Positions 1 to 6,789 of a stretch of 17,619 bases of DNA are shown piece after piece (position 1 is the stretch's first letter; every line of letters starts with the position of its first letter). The DNA is from Actinomycetota bacterium. GTDB lineage: Bacteria > Actinomycetota > Thermoleophilia > Solirubrobacterales > Solirubrobacteraceae. Under the pieces are notes generated by a model. That model did not search any database. It had not been told where the DNA came from and saw only the letters and a program-made list of their open reading frames with translations. The position numbers and the translations under genes are program-made. Location of the stretch: NCBI GenBank assembly GCA_005788585.1, contig SYBY01000014.1, positions 1 to 17,619 on the forward strand, read 5' to 3'.

Positions 1-93
1 ATCGGTGCGGTGCTGGACGTCACCGGCCCTCGGGGCGGCTTCAACTTCCAGGGGGCCGGGGCGGCCGGCCACGCGGCGGCGCAGGACGTCTGA
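1..93 (+). CDS. 3' end of an unidentified gene (partial, 30 codons visible)
   Basis: The window opens inside a reading frame that ends at TGA 91-93 and reads IGAVLDVTGPRGGFNFQ, then an Ala/Gly-rich tail ending AAAQDV. Of the 30 sense codons, 28 have G or C in the third position, as expected for coding sequence in this genome; the other two frames give Arg/Pro-rich, shadow-like peptides. I do not recognise the family from this fragment. It converges on the DedA gene with only 6 bp between the two stop codons, like the other convergent pairs in this window. The start and most of the protein lie outside the window. Confidence 0.55.
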   Translation: MGAVLDVTGPRGGFNFQGAGAAGHAAAQDV

Positions 94-99
94 CGTGCC

Positions 100-684
100 T
101 CAGGTGATCCGGGAGCTCTGAAGCTCGGCCTCGAGCGGGGCGACCGCGGGTGAGCGGCGCCGCTGCACGAGCCAGACCACGCCCGACACGGCGACCGCGG
201 CGATGATCACGCCGAAGGCAAGCGCCGGGCCGACGGCGTAGCCCGCGGCGACGGCGAGGCTGGTCCACGACAGGCACGCGACCGCATTGACGGCTGCGAA
301 TGCGGGCCAGCTCATCCCGGAGGTCCCGGCGGCAAGGGCCCCGACGCCGCGCACACCGGGGATGAACCTCCCCACGAAGACCGCCAGGAGCCCATAGCGC
401 GCGTAGAAAGCATCGGCTTTCGCCAGGGCGCTGCGGCGGCGCTCGGCGAACCGTCCATCGCGCAGCAGCACACGCCGCCCACCGGAACGCCCCACCCAGT
501 AGACGATGGTGTCGCCGATGATCGCGGCGAGCGTGGCGACGGCAACGATCGCCAAGACCGAGATGCTGCCGTCCGCGGCCAGCGCCCCGGCGACGAACAG
601 GGCTGAGTCCCCAGGCGCAGGGACCCCGAGCGAGTCGGCGAGAACCAGCAGGAAGAGCGTGGCAAGACCGGCGTCAGATGACAT
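100..684 (-). CDS. DedA/SNARE-associated family membrane protein
   Basis: A 194-residue polytopic membrane protein of the DedA (VTT) superfamily, whose members act in the cytoplasmic membrane in lipid-carrier recycling and envelope homeostasis. Family hallmarks are visible: an N-terminal re-entrant segment with a VPAPGDSALFVAGAL motif (about residues 21-35), GDTIVYWVGRSGG (57-69), and the signature GRFIPGVRGVGALAAGTSGM (105-124) with the conserved Arg106, Pro109, Gly110 and Arg112. Four to five hydrophobic segments and a short polar C-terminus complete a normal-length protein. It is the last gene of the minus-strand run, 84 bp downstream of the EAL-domain gene; a TATGAT hexamer in that gap suggests it may also have its own promoter. 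No strong ribosome-binding site precedes the ATG. The exact substrate cannot be deduced. Confidence 0.9.
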   Translation of the reverse strand: MSSDAGLATLFLLVLADSLGVPAPGDSALFVAGALAADGSISVLAIVAVATLAAIIGDTIVYWVGRSGGRRVLLRDGRFAERRRSALAKADAFYARYGLLAVFVGRFIPGVRGVGALAAGTSGMSWPAFAAVNAVACLSWTSLAVAAGYAVGPALAFGVIIAAVAVSGVVWLVQRRRSPAVAPLEAELQSSRIT

Positions 685-708
685 GGCGAACCCGGAACTG
701 AGTGGGTC

Positions 709-714
709 ATCATA
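709..714 (-). promoter_or_regulatory. Candidate -10 element (TATGAT) for the dedA-like gene
   Basis: On the minus strand a TATGAT hexamer lies 24 nt before the ATG at 684, in an otherwise GC-rich 84-bp gap. It differs by one base from the housekeeping consensus TATAAT. No convincing TTGACA-like -35 box is seen 17 nt upstream, so this is only a candidate. Confidence 0.3.
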
Positions 715-768
715 AGCGACCGTCTCATCACGGGCGCGGCGCCGAAGCGCGAGGACGGCCTCGCCGGT

Positions 769-3507
769 TCAGCCGATGGCGCGGATCGCCGGTGCGCTCG
801 AGACCGCGAACGTCCGCGGCACGTCGATCACCTCCCCGGCCGGAACCGGGCGGCTGAAGTGGTAGCCCTGCACGAGGTGGCACCCGAAACGCTGGAGCGC
901 CTCGGCCTGTTCCCTCTCCTCGACGCCCTCGGCGACCACCCGCAGCTGCAGGCTCGCGGCCATGTTCACGATGGCGCGGACCAGCAGGACCCCATCGGGA
1001 TCATCGAGCGCGTCGATGAACGCCTTGTCGATCTTGAGAACGTCCACCGGGAACCGCTGGAGGTAGCTCAGCGATGAGTAGCCGGTCCCGAAATCGTCGA
1101 GTGCGAAGCGGACACCGAGCGCCCGCACCTCCTCCATCTGGGCGATGCTCGCCTCGATGTCGTCGATGAGGGATGACTCCGTGACCTCGAGGAGCAGCCG
1201 GTCGGGATCCAGACGCGACTCCGCGAGGGCGAGGCGGACCTGCCGCAGGAGGGCGTGCGTCGTGAGCTGGGACGCGGCGACGTTGACCGAGACGTAGCGC
1301 TCGTCGCCCCACAGCACCTGCCACTGCGCCATCTGACGAGCGGCGGTTCGCAGGACCCAGCCGCCGAGGTCGACGATCAGCGCGCTCTGCTCGGCGATCG
1401 GGATGACCTCCGCCGGCGACAGCGGACCGCGGGTCGGGTGCGTCCAGCGCAGGAGCGCCTCGTAGCCCTCGACCTGACCCGTCCGGAGCGACACGATCGG
1501 CTGATACGCCAGGTGCAGCTGGTCGGACTCCAGGGCTGCACGGAGATCGGCGGCGAGCTGCAGGCGGTCCCGCGCACGCTGGTGCATGTCGCTGACGAAG
1601 GTCTCGATGCTGTTGCCCGCGACGCGCTTGGCGTGGTACATCGCGAGCTCGGCGTTGCGCATCGTCGAGGCGTGCCGGTCGTCGTCGTGCTCGTCGACGC
1701 CGGCGATGCCGATCGAGCAGCTGATCACGTGCGGCGTGCCTTCGACCTCGACCGGTTCGGCGAGGGCGGAGAGCGCGCGGTGGGCGACCACGACCGGGTC
1801 TTCGCCGCGCGGGACGAGGACGCCGAAGGCGTTGCCCCCCACGCGCGCGAGCAGCTGCTTGCCGCGGATCGAGGCCTCCAGGCGTGTGGCGACCGCTCTG
1901 AGGACCGCGTCTCCCGTGCTGCGCCCGAAGGAGTCGTTGATGGCTTTGAAGTCGTCGAGATCGAGCAGGACGAGCGTCCGGGACAGCCCCTCGAGTTCCG
2001 GAGAGGCGTTGTGGACGGCGCGGTCGAGCGCGGCGCGGTTGGGCAGCCCGGTGAGGTCGTCGTGCGTCTTGAGATGCTGGACCTCGAGCCGTCGGTGCGC
2101 GAGGTTGAAGCGCAGGAGCAGCGCGCCGACCAGCAGCAGCGTGAACATGAGGATCGCGACGGTGGACAACCGCACCGCGCTCGCGCGACGGTCGGCGGTC
2201 CGCTGGGCGCGGATGAGCGCCGACGACGCCTCTTGCACCAGCGCGGCGTGCGAGGCCCTGACGGGACCGTCGACGAGCAGGCGCGCACGGCGATCCCGTC
2301 CGGACGCCGCGGCGATGAGCGCAGCGATGCTGGCCTCCCCGTAGCGGTCGAGCGTGGGCCGTGACACGACGCCGGCCGCTTCCACCCGTCGCACGATGAC
2401 CCCCCAGGCCCGGGCCTCGGAGGCCATCCCCGGGTCATCAGACTGCATCGATCGCAGCAGCAGGCCGTCGAGTTGCTTCACCGCGGGAACGATCGCGGCG
2501 ACCGCGGCGTTGTGCCGGTCGGCCTTCCGCGCGGACTGGCTGAACATCGTGAGGGTCACGGCGACCGCGCCCACGAGGAGGGCCGTGGCGGAGATCGTCA
2601 GCGGGACCGACCAGTCGCGGACGCCTGCGCGGACCATCAGGGCGGCCCGCAGGACGACGACCGCGGTGATGATCCCGAGTGAGGCTGCGACCGCGGTGGT
2701 GGGAGCCTCCTCGCCGCGCACGTAGAACCAGGCGAGCACGGAGAGCGGGAGGGTGACGGCCCCGACGAGCATCCACACCCGGGCCGAGAGCGGTATGCCC
2801 GACGGGCGCCCTCCCCGCTTGAAGACGGTCAGCAGCTGCGGGTGCACGGCCACGAACAGGCCGAGGACATACCCGGGCACGAACAGCGGGAAGGCCACGT
2901 TCGGGTCGCCCAGGACCTGAGGTGCGAGCCCGCAGGCGACGTTGCCCGCCACCGCCAGTGCCAGGAGGATCGCCGGGAGGCGCCAGACGCCGCCGCTCAT
3001 GACGTACAAGGCACCGGCCTGCATCACCGCGAGGACGAGGACGACCGCGATGACCGCCGCCACCGTGGCCTCCCGATTGCCGGCGGCCGGTTCGATGACC
3101 AGCATCCACAGCGGGACCGCCAGCGCCGCCATGAGGATGACGCCGTCGAGCCACGTCTCGATCCGCGGGCGCCCGCGCATGTACGTGACCCAGACGATTA
3201 CGACGACGACCAGCAGCATGCCGATGGCGGTCAGCGTCTGCGGGCCGAGCGCCGGCGCGACCGGGAACGGCTCTGCGCCGAAGACCCGCCACACGTCGCT
3301 GGCGAACCAGGCCGCGTTGCAGAGCATGAAGAGGACCCACAGCGACTTGGCGGAGGTCGAGGCCTGCGTGTGGAACAGGACCCACAGGCTGACGCAGCAG
3401 GACGCCACCGCCCACAGCAGCCCCGTGATCGCCAGGCCAACGGTCCAGGCGCCGACGAGGGTCAGCACGACCCCCGCCACGGCGAGACGACCCGACAGAG
3501 TGGACAT
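769..3507 (-). CDS. Membrane-bound GGDEF-EAL protein, predicted c-di-GMP phosphodiesterase
   Basis: This 912-residue protein has about eleven hydrophobic segments in residues 7-322, a non-membrane stretch (about 325-445), one more membrane helix (about 448-467), a GGDEF domain (about 478-640) and an EAL domain (about 650-895). The GGDEF active-site motif is degenerate: GGNAF at 557-561, so diguanylate cyclase activity is unlikely. The EAL domain looks catalytically complete: EAL at 683-685, Asn742, Glu774, Asp804-Asp805 in LDDFGTGYSS, Lys825, Glu860 and Gln880 before GYHFSRP. The inferred role is c-di-GMP hydrolysis, with the degenerate GGDEF possibly serving as a GTP- or ligand-sensing module as in other tandem proteins. 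It lies 77 bp downstream of the secreted octad-repeat gene in the sigma-factor run, fitting control of the motile/sessile switch. The signal sensed by the membrane part is unknown. No strong ribosome-binding site precedes the chosen ATG. Confidence 0.93.
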   Translation of the reverse strand: MSTLSGRLAVAGVVLTLVGAWTVGLAITGLLWAVASCCVSLWVLFHTQASTSAKSLWVLFMLCNAAWFASDVWRVFGAEPFPVAPALGPQTLTAIGMLLVVVVIVWVTYMRGRPRIETWLDGVILMAALAVPLWMLVIEPAAGNREATVAAVIAVVLVLAVMQAGALYVMSGGVWRLPAILLALAVAGNVACGLAPQVLGDPNVAFPLFVPGYVLGLFVAVHPQLLTVFKRGGRPSGIPLSARVWMLVGAVTLPLSVLAWFYVRGEEAPTTAVAASLGIITAVVVLRAALMVRAGVRDWSVPLTISATALLVGAVAVTLTMFSQSARKADRHNAAVAAIVPAVKQLDGLLLRSMQSDDPGMASEARAWGVIVRRVEAAGVVSRPTLDRYGEASIAALIAAASGRDRRARLLVDGPVRASHAALVQEASSALIRAQRTADRRASAVRLSTVAILMFTLLLVGALLLRFNLAHRRLEVQHLKTHDDLTGLPNRAALDRAVHNASPELEGLSRTLVLLDLDDFKAINDSFGRSTGDAVLRAVATRLEASIRGKQLLARVGGNAFGVLVPRGEDPVVVAHRALSALAEPVEVEGTPHVISCSIGIAGVDEHDDDRHASTMRNAELAMYHAKRVAGNSIETFVSDMHQRARDRLQLAADLRAALESDQLHLAYQPIVSLRTGQVEGYEALLRWTHPTRGPLSPAEVIPIAEQSALIVDLGGWVLRTAARQMAQWQVLWGDERYVSVNVAASQLTTHALLRQVRLALAESRLDPDRLLLEVTESSLIDDIEASIAQMEEVRALGVRFALDDFGTGYSSLSYLQRFPVDVLKIDKAFIDALDDPDGVLLVRAIVNMAASLQLRVVAEGVEEREQAEALQRFGCHLVQGYHFSRPVPAGEVIDVPRTFAVSSAPAIRAIG

Positions 3508-3524
3508 GCCGGGCGCATCGGCAG

Positions 3525-3539
3525 GTCGGCGCCGGCGCC
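3525..3539. repeat. 15-bp repeat containing a GGCGCC-GGCGCC palindrome, copy 1
   Basis: GTCGGCGCCGGCGCC occurs here, in the gap upstream of the GGDEF-EAL gene, and again at 7576-7590 directly before the helicase start codon. The last 12 bases are a perfect palindrome. At this GC content a chance match is possible. Confidence 0.35.
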
Positions 3540-3584
3540 TGCACCCGCCGGTCAGATACTCAGCGTTCGTTTAGGACAGGGTGG

Positions 3585-4079
3585 TCAGTTCCCGCCGATC
3601 TTGCTCCCCTTGACGTTCACGTCGCCGGTGGCCTTCACGGCGATCGTGCCGCTCCCGTCGAGCGTGATGTCCTTGCCCTTGATGACGATCGTGCCGTCCT
3701 TCTTCATCTGGATGGCTGCGCTCCCGGTCACCAGATCGACCTTGTCCGACCCGTTCACCGTCACGCCGTCGTCGCCGATGCGCACGTTGCCCTCGGACGA
3801 CGTCAGGGCGATCTCGCCGTCTTCGCCGACCGTGACGCGCGCGTCCCCGTCGGTGCTCGTCAGCGAGGAGCGGCTCAAGGTGAACCCGCGCCAGTTGCGG
3901 TCGCAGCGGAAACGGTCGTTCTGCGTGTCGACGACCTCCAGCGCGCCGGTGCGCTTGGCGTAACAGAAGTGGACGTCGCCGTCGCGGGCCGGGACGGCCG
4001 CGAATGCGACACCGCTGAGGGCGACGACGAGGGCCAGGAAGGCGACGGCGAGGGCGGGAGACGGACGGTGAAGGCGCAT
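3585..4079 (-). CDS. Secreted protein with C-terminal octad beta repeats, function unknown
   Basis: A 164-residue protein with a clear signal peptide (basic MRLHR, hydrophobic 9-27, likely cleavage in the AFA-AVP region). Residues 36-67 hold HFCYAKRTGALEVVD plus a second Cys (Cys39, Cys59), resembling a small domain that I recall from many exported Thermoleophilia proteins. From about residue 79 to the end the chain is a run of roughly ten 7-9-residue repeats with alternating hydrophobics and Gly/Asp turns (for example TIVIKGKD, ITLDGSG, TIAVKATG, DVNVKGSK). This resembles the VxVxxxxG octads of gp5/VgrG-type triple-stranded beta-helices. The prediction of a short fibre or needle-like trimer is inference. 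It starts 28 bp downstream of the sigma-factor stop; an AAGGGGG tract sits just before the ATG. It is likely co-transcribed with the sigma and GGDEF-EAL genes. It could instead be an ordinary adhesive surface protein. Confidence 0.8.
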   Translation of the reverse strand: MRLHRPSPALAVAFLALVVALSGVAFAAVPARDGDVHFCYAKRTGALEVVDTQNDRFRCDRNWRGFTLSRSSLTSTDGDARVTVGEDGEIALTSSEGNVRIGDDGVTVNGSDKVDLVTGSAAIQMKKDGTIVIKGKDITLDGSGTIAVKATGDVNVKGSKIGGN

Positions 4080-4107
4080 GCCCCCTTGTACCGCATGCGT
4101 CTGGGCC

Positions 4108-4932
4108 TCACGTCATCTCGAAGAGCACCCGGTCGTCGTGCAGCGCCTCGGCGAGCTTCGCGCGGATTCGCGTGTGCAGCTGGCTGACCCGGCTCTCGGT
4201 GACGCCGAGCACGGCGCCGGTCTCCGCGAGGGTCATGTGGTGGGTGTGCAGCATGACCATGATGGACCGGTCGCGCTCGGAGAGCTCGTCGATGGCCCGC
4301 GCCAGACGCTCCTGCGCGGCGCCGTCCATGACGGCCTGCTCGGGGTCCAACGAGCGGTCGGTCTCGGCCAGCGTGTCGAGGCGCTCGATCTCGGCGTCGT
4401 CGGCGTCCATGATCGTCGCGTTGAGCGACCCGACGCTGGATGTCGCAACTTCGTGCTGGCGGACGCGGAACTCGTCGAGCGTGATGCCCAGCTCAGTCGC
4501 AAGCTCGGCCTCATCCGGCTCGCGGCCGTGCTCCCGAACGAACCGCGAGCTCACGTTCACCGCTTCGCGCTCGTGGCGCCGGACGGCGCGCGGCACGAAG
4601 TCGTCCCGGCGCAGCTCGTCGAGGATCGCGCCCTGGACCCGGGTCCAGATGTAGGCCTCGAGCGTGGAGCCGACCTCCGGGTCGTAGCGGTCGACGCACC
4701 GGATCAGCGCCTCGAGTCCGGCGGAGGTGAGGTCGTCGGCGTCGACCTGTGCCGGCAGCGTTCGGAGCTTCTTGCCCACGAGGTATTTCACCAGCGGTGC
4801 GTACGTGAAGACCAGTCGGTCACGCACACGCGGATCACCGCTCCTGCGGTACTCGAGGATGAGCCGCCGGTCCTCGTGCGCGCGGTCGGCGCGTCGAGGC
4901 GTCACGGTCGAGCTGTACACGGGTGCGGTCAT
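4108..4932 (-). CDS. RNA polymerase sigma factor, FliA/WhiG (sigma-28) type
   Basis: A 274-residue sigma-70 superfamily protein of the group 3 FliA/WhiG/SigD type. Region 2 spans about residues 26-110 and includes VDADDLTSAGLEALIRCVDRY and the FliA-like stretch RVQGAILDELRRDDFVPRAVRR (about 98-119). Region 3 follows (about 118-165), and region 4 carries the helix-turn-helix MTLAETGAVLGVTESRVSQ (233-251). Such factors direct transcription of late flagellar and chemotaxis genes or, as WhiG, sporulation genes. The surrounding chemotaxis and flagellar genes favour a motility role. The frame is open far upstream, but the ATG at 4932 is chosen because a strong GGAGGGGAG ribosome-binding site precedes it by about 8 nt and homology begins soon after. 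It heads the minus-strand run and diverges from the ABC exporter operon across 114 bp. I saw no FlgM-like anti-sigma gene in the window. Confidence 0.92.
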   Translation of the reverse strand: MTAPVYSSTVTPRRADRAHEDRRLILEYRRSGDPRVRDRLVFTYAPLVKYLVGKKLRTLPAQVDADDLTSAGLEALIRCVDRYDPEVGSTLEAYIWTRVQGAILDELRRDDFVPRAVRRHEREAVNVSSRFVREHGREPDEAELATELGITLDEFRVRQHEVATSSVGSLNATIMDADDAEIERLDTLAETDRSLDPEQAVMDGAAQERLARAIDELSERDRSIMVMLHTHHMTLAETGAVLGVTESRVSQLHTRIRAKLAEALHDDRVLFEMT

Positions 4933-4940
4933 TCGCACGC

Positions 4941-4948
4941 TCCCCTCC
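4941..4948 (-). promoter_or_regulatory. Ribosome-binding site fixing the sigma-factor start
   Basis: The minus strand reads GGAGGGGA here, about 8 nt before the ATG at 4932. It rules out the much longer open frame that continues upstream through the ABC ATPase region as the real protein. Confidence 0.7.
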
Positions 4949-5032
4949 GGTTCGTCATCGCTCAGTCTCCCGAACCCTTCCCGTTCATGCGCCGATTCGC
5001 ACATGGAGCACGGGGCGAGCCGTGCCGCCGGG

Positions 5033-5038
5033 TACCGT
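5033..5038 (+). promoter_or_regulatory. Candidate -10 element (TACCGT) for the ABC exporter operon
   Basis: TACCGT fits the actinobacterial TAnnnT pattern and ends 8 nt before the ATG at 5047, which would give an almost leaderless mRNA; no Shine-Dalgarno sequence is visible. There is no clear -35 box. Confidence 0.25.
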
Positions 5039-5046
5039 CCCGCGTT

Positions 5047-6033
5047 ATGTCCCCCGCACCGCCCGGTATCGAGGTCGTCGACCTCCAGCGCACGTTCAAG
5101 TCCCTCCGCGCCGTCGACGGGATCTCGTTCGCGATCGAGCCCGGCGAGATCTTCGGGTTCCTCGGACCCAACGGCGCGGGCACGTCCACGACGGTCCTGA
5201 TGCTCACGACGCTGTTGCCGCCGACCGGCGGGCGCGCCACCGTCGCCGGGTTCGACGTGGCCAGCCAGGGGCCGGACGTGCGCCGGCACATCGGCGCCGC
5301 CCTGCAGGAGGCGGCCCTCGATCCGCTGCTGACCGGCCGCGAGCATCTGCGTCTGCAGGCCTCGCTGCAGGGCCTGGGCAAGCCCGCTCGCGACGCCCGC
5401 ACGGCAGAACTGCTCGAACGGGTCGGACTCACCGACGCGGCCGACCGGCGCGTCGGCGGCTACAGCGGCGGGATGAAGCGGCGCCTCGACCTCGCGCTGG
5501 CGCTCGTGCACGAGCCGACGATCCTGGTCCTCGACGAGCCAACCACGGGGCTGGACCCGCAGTCGCGCGCGGACCTGTGGGAGGAGGTCAGCCGCCTCGC
5601 CCGGGAACAGGGCGTCACGGTGTTCCTCACGACGCAGTACCTCGAGGAGGCCGACCAGCTCGCCGACCGCATCGCGATCATCTCCAAGGGCCGGATCGTG
5701 GCCGAGGGCACGCCCGACGCGCTGAAGGACGAGATCGGCCGCCCGTCGCTGGAGGTCGTGCCCGCCGTGGCGGCCGACCGCGATCGGCTCGCCGTGGTGC
5801 TGGGCGAGTTCGGCGCCCCCACCGCGGGCCCGCCCGGCGCGGCCGCAGTGCGGCTGGAGGCCGGCGCGGACGGCCTCGCGCAGGTCGTGCGGCGCCTGGA
5901 CGCCGAGGGCATCGCCCTGCAGACGTTCGACCTGCATGCCCCCACGCTCGACGACGTGTACCTCGCCAAGACCGGGGAGCGCCTCACCGAGGCGGCGGAC
6001 GACGGCGCGCCCGTTGCAGGAGCGACCGGATGA
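5047..6033 (+). CDS. ABC exporter ATP-binding subunit, DrrA-like, with altered Walker A
   Basis: A 328-residue ATPase of the DrrA/daunorubicin-resistance type (ABC-2 exporters). Visible motifs are the Q-loop (Gln87), signature YSGGM (139-143), Walker B ILVLDEP (159-165), D-loop GLDP, and the switch region TTQYLEEADQLADRI. Gln197 stands where most ABC proteins have His, but Gln is, as I recall, common in DrrA homologues. The striking anomaly is the Walker A: GPNGAGTST (40-48) has Thr46 (codon ACG, 5182-5184) where the invariant ATP-phosphate-binding Lys (AAG) should be. This would normally cripple ATP hydrolysis. The gene overlaps the first permease by an ATGA junction and diverges from the sigma-factor gene. 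ATG 5047 is chosen because homology starts right after it, although the frame is open upstream. The substrate is unknown: drug, lipid or polysaccharide are all possible. Confidence 0.92.
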   Translation: MSPAPPGIEVVDLQRTFKSLRAVDGISFAIEPGEIFGFLGPNGAGTSTTVLMLTTLLPPTGGRATVAGFDVASQGPDVRRHIGAALQEAALDPLLTGREHLRLQASLQGLGKPARDARTAELLERVGLTDAADRRVGGYSGGMKRRLDLALALVHEPTILVLDEPTTGLDPQSRADLWEEVSRLAREQGVTVFLTTQYLEEADQLADRIAIISKGRIVAEGTPDALKDEIGRPSLEVVPAVAADRDRLAVVLGEFGAPTAGPPGAAAVRLEAGADGLAQVVRRLDAEGIALQTFDLHAPTLDDVYLAKTGERLTEAADDGAPVAGATG

Positions 6034-6789
6034 TCGGCGACCTCGGGCGGCGGGCGCTCCTGCGGACCCTGCGCCAGCCGGCGAACGTCGTCCCGGTGAT
6101 CTTCTTCCCGATGATCCTCGTGGCGATCAACTCCGCCGGCCTCGATGCGGCGTCCGAGCTTCCCGGGTTCCCCGCGGACTCCTACCTGGACTTCGTGATC
6201 GCCGTGCCGTTCATCCAGGGCGGGCTGTTCGCGATGCTCAACGCGGGGACGGATCTCGCGACGGACATCGAAAGCGGGTTCATGCGGCGCCTCGCGCTCA
6301 CGCCTGTGGGCGGGACGGCGCTGCTCCTGGGACAGGTCGCCGGGGTCGTCGCCCTGTCGTTCCTCGCCGCGGTCGCGTACCTCGCGATCGGCTTCATCGC
6401 GGGGGGTCACGGTGGCGTCCGGTCCGGCGGGCGTGGTCGCGCTGCTCGTCCTCGCCGTCGGGATCGGGCTGATGTTCGGGTCGATCGGCGCGTTCGTCGG
6501 GCTGCGCAGCGGCTCGCCGCAGACCGTGCAGGGGTTCTTCCCGCTGTTCTTCGTCCTGCTGTTCCTCTCCAGCGCGAACCTGCCGCGCGACCTCATCGAG
6601 CAGGACTGGTTCGCGACGGTGGCCGGCCTGAACCCCGTGAGCTACCTCATCGAGGGGCTGCGGTCCCTGGTCATCACCGGATGGGACCCCGCGGCCCTGT
6701 GGCCGGCGGTGGCGATCCTCGTGGTCGGCACGCTCATCGGTGGCGTCGCCGCGGCGCGCGCGATGCGCACGAACCTGGTGCGGACGTGA
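6030..6789 (+). pseudogene. ABC-2 type permease, subunit 1, frameshifted
   Basis: Membrane subunit of the DrrB/ABC-2 type, started by the ATG of an ATGA overlap with the ATPase gene. The N-terminal half reads well from 6030 (MIGDLGRRALLRTLRQPANV through SFLAAVAYLAIGFIAG). The C-terminal half, with typical family text (QTVQGFFPLFFVLLFLSSAN, LNPVSYLIEGLRSLVITGW), lies in another frame from about 6407 to the TGA at 6787-6789. The switch falls at a run of six G (6401-6406). With five G the join reads IAGVTVASGPAGVVALLVL and the protein would be 252 residues, normal for the family. Without correction, the first frame has no stop and runs on into the second permease, giving a spurious 509-residue fusion. 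A sequencing error, a real mutation and programmed shifting are all possible; error or mutation seems likeliest. Confidence 0.85.
6401..6406 (+). other. G6 homopolymer at the frameshift site
   Basis: Six consecutive G lie exactly where the reading frame of permease 1 must move by one base. Removing one G restores a continuous, family-like membrane protein. Confidence 0.75.

Noticed and set aside
3521..3542. GCAGG and CCTGC around the GGCGCC palindrome as a terminator or riboswitch before the GGDEF-EAL gene
   Set aside because: Only a short outer stem forms, there is no U-tract, and no riboswitch consensus could be recognised.
4972..4998. GCCGATTC at 4991 as the -10 of a sigma-28 promoter for the ABC operon
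   Set aside because: The -35 position holds GAAC, a poor match, and an exporter is not an expected sigma-28 target.
5641..5643. Gln197 in place of the H-loop histidine of the ABC ATPase as a second inactivating change
   Set aside because: TTQYLEEADQLADRI is, as I recall, usual in DrrA-type exporters, so it is not a lesion.
4933..5937. Upstream extension of the sigma-factor frame to 5937 (a 609-codon open frame)
   Set aside because: The extension is antisense to the ABC ATPase and Arg/Gly/Ala-rich. A strong ribosome-binding site and the start of sigma homology place the start at 4932.
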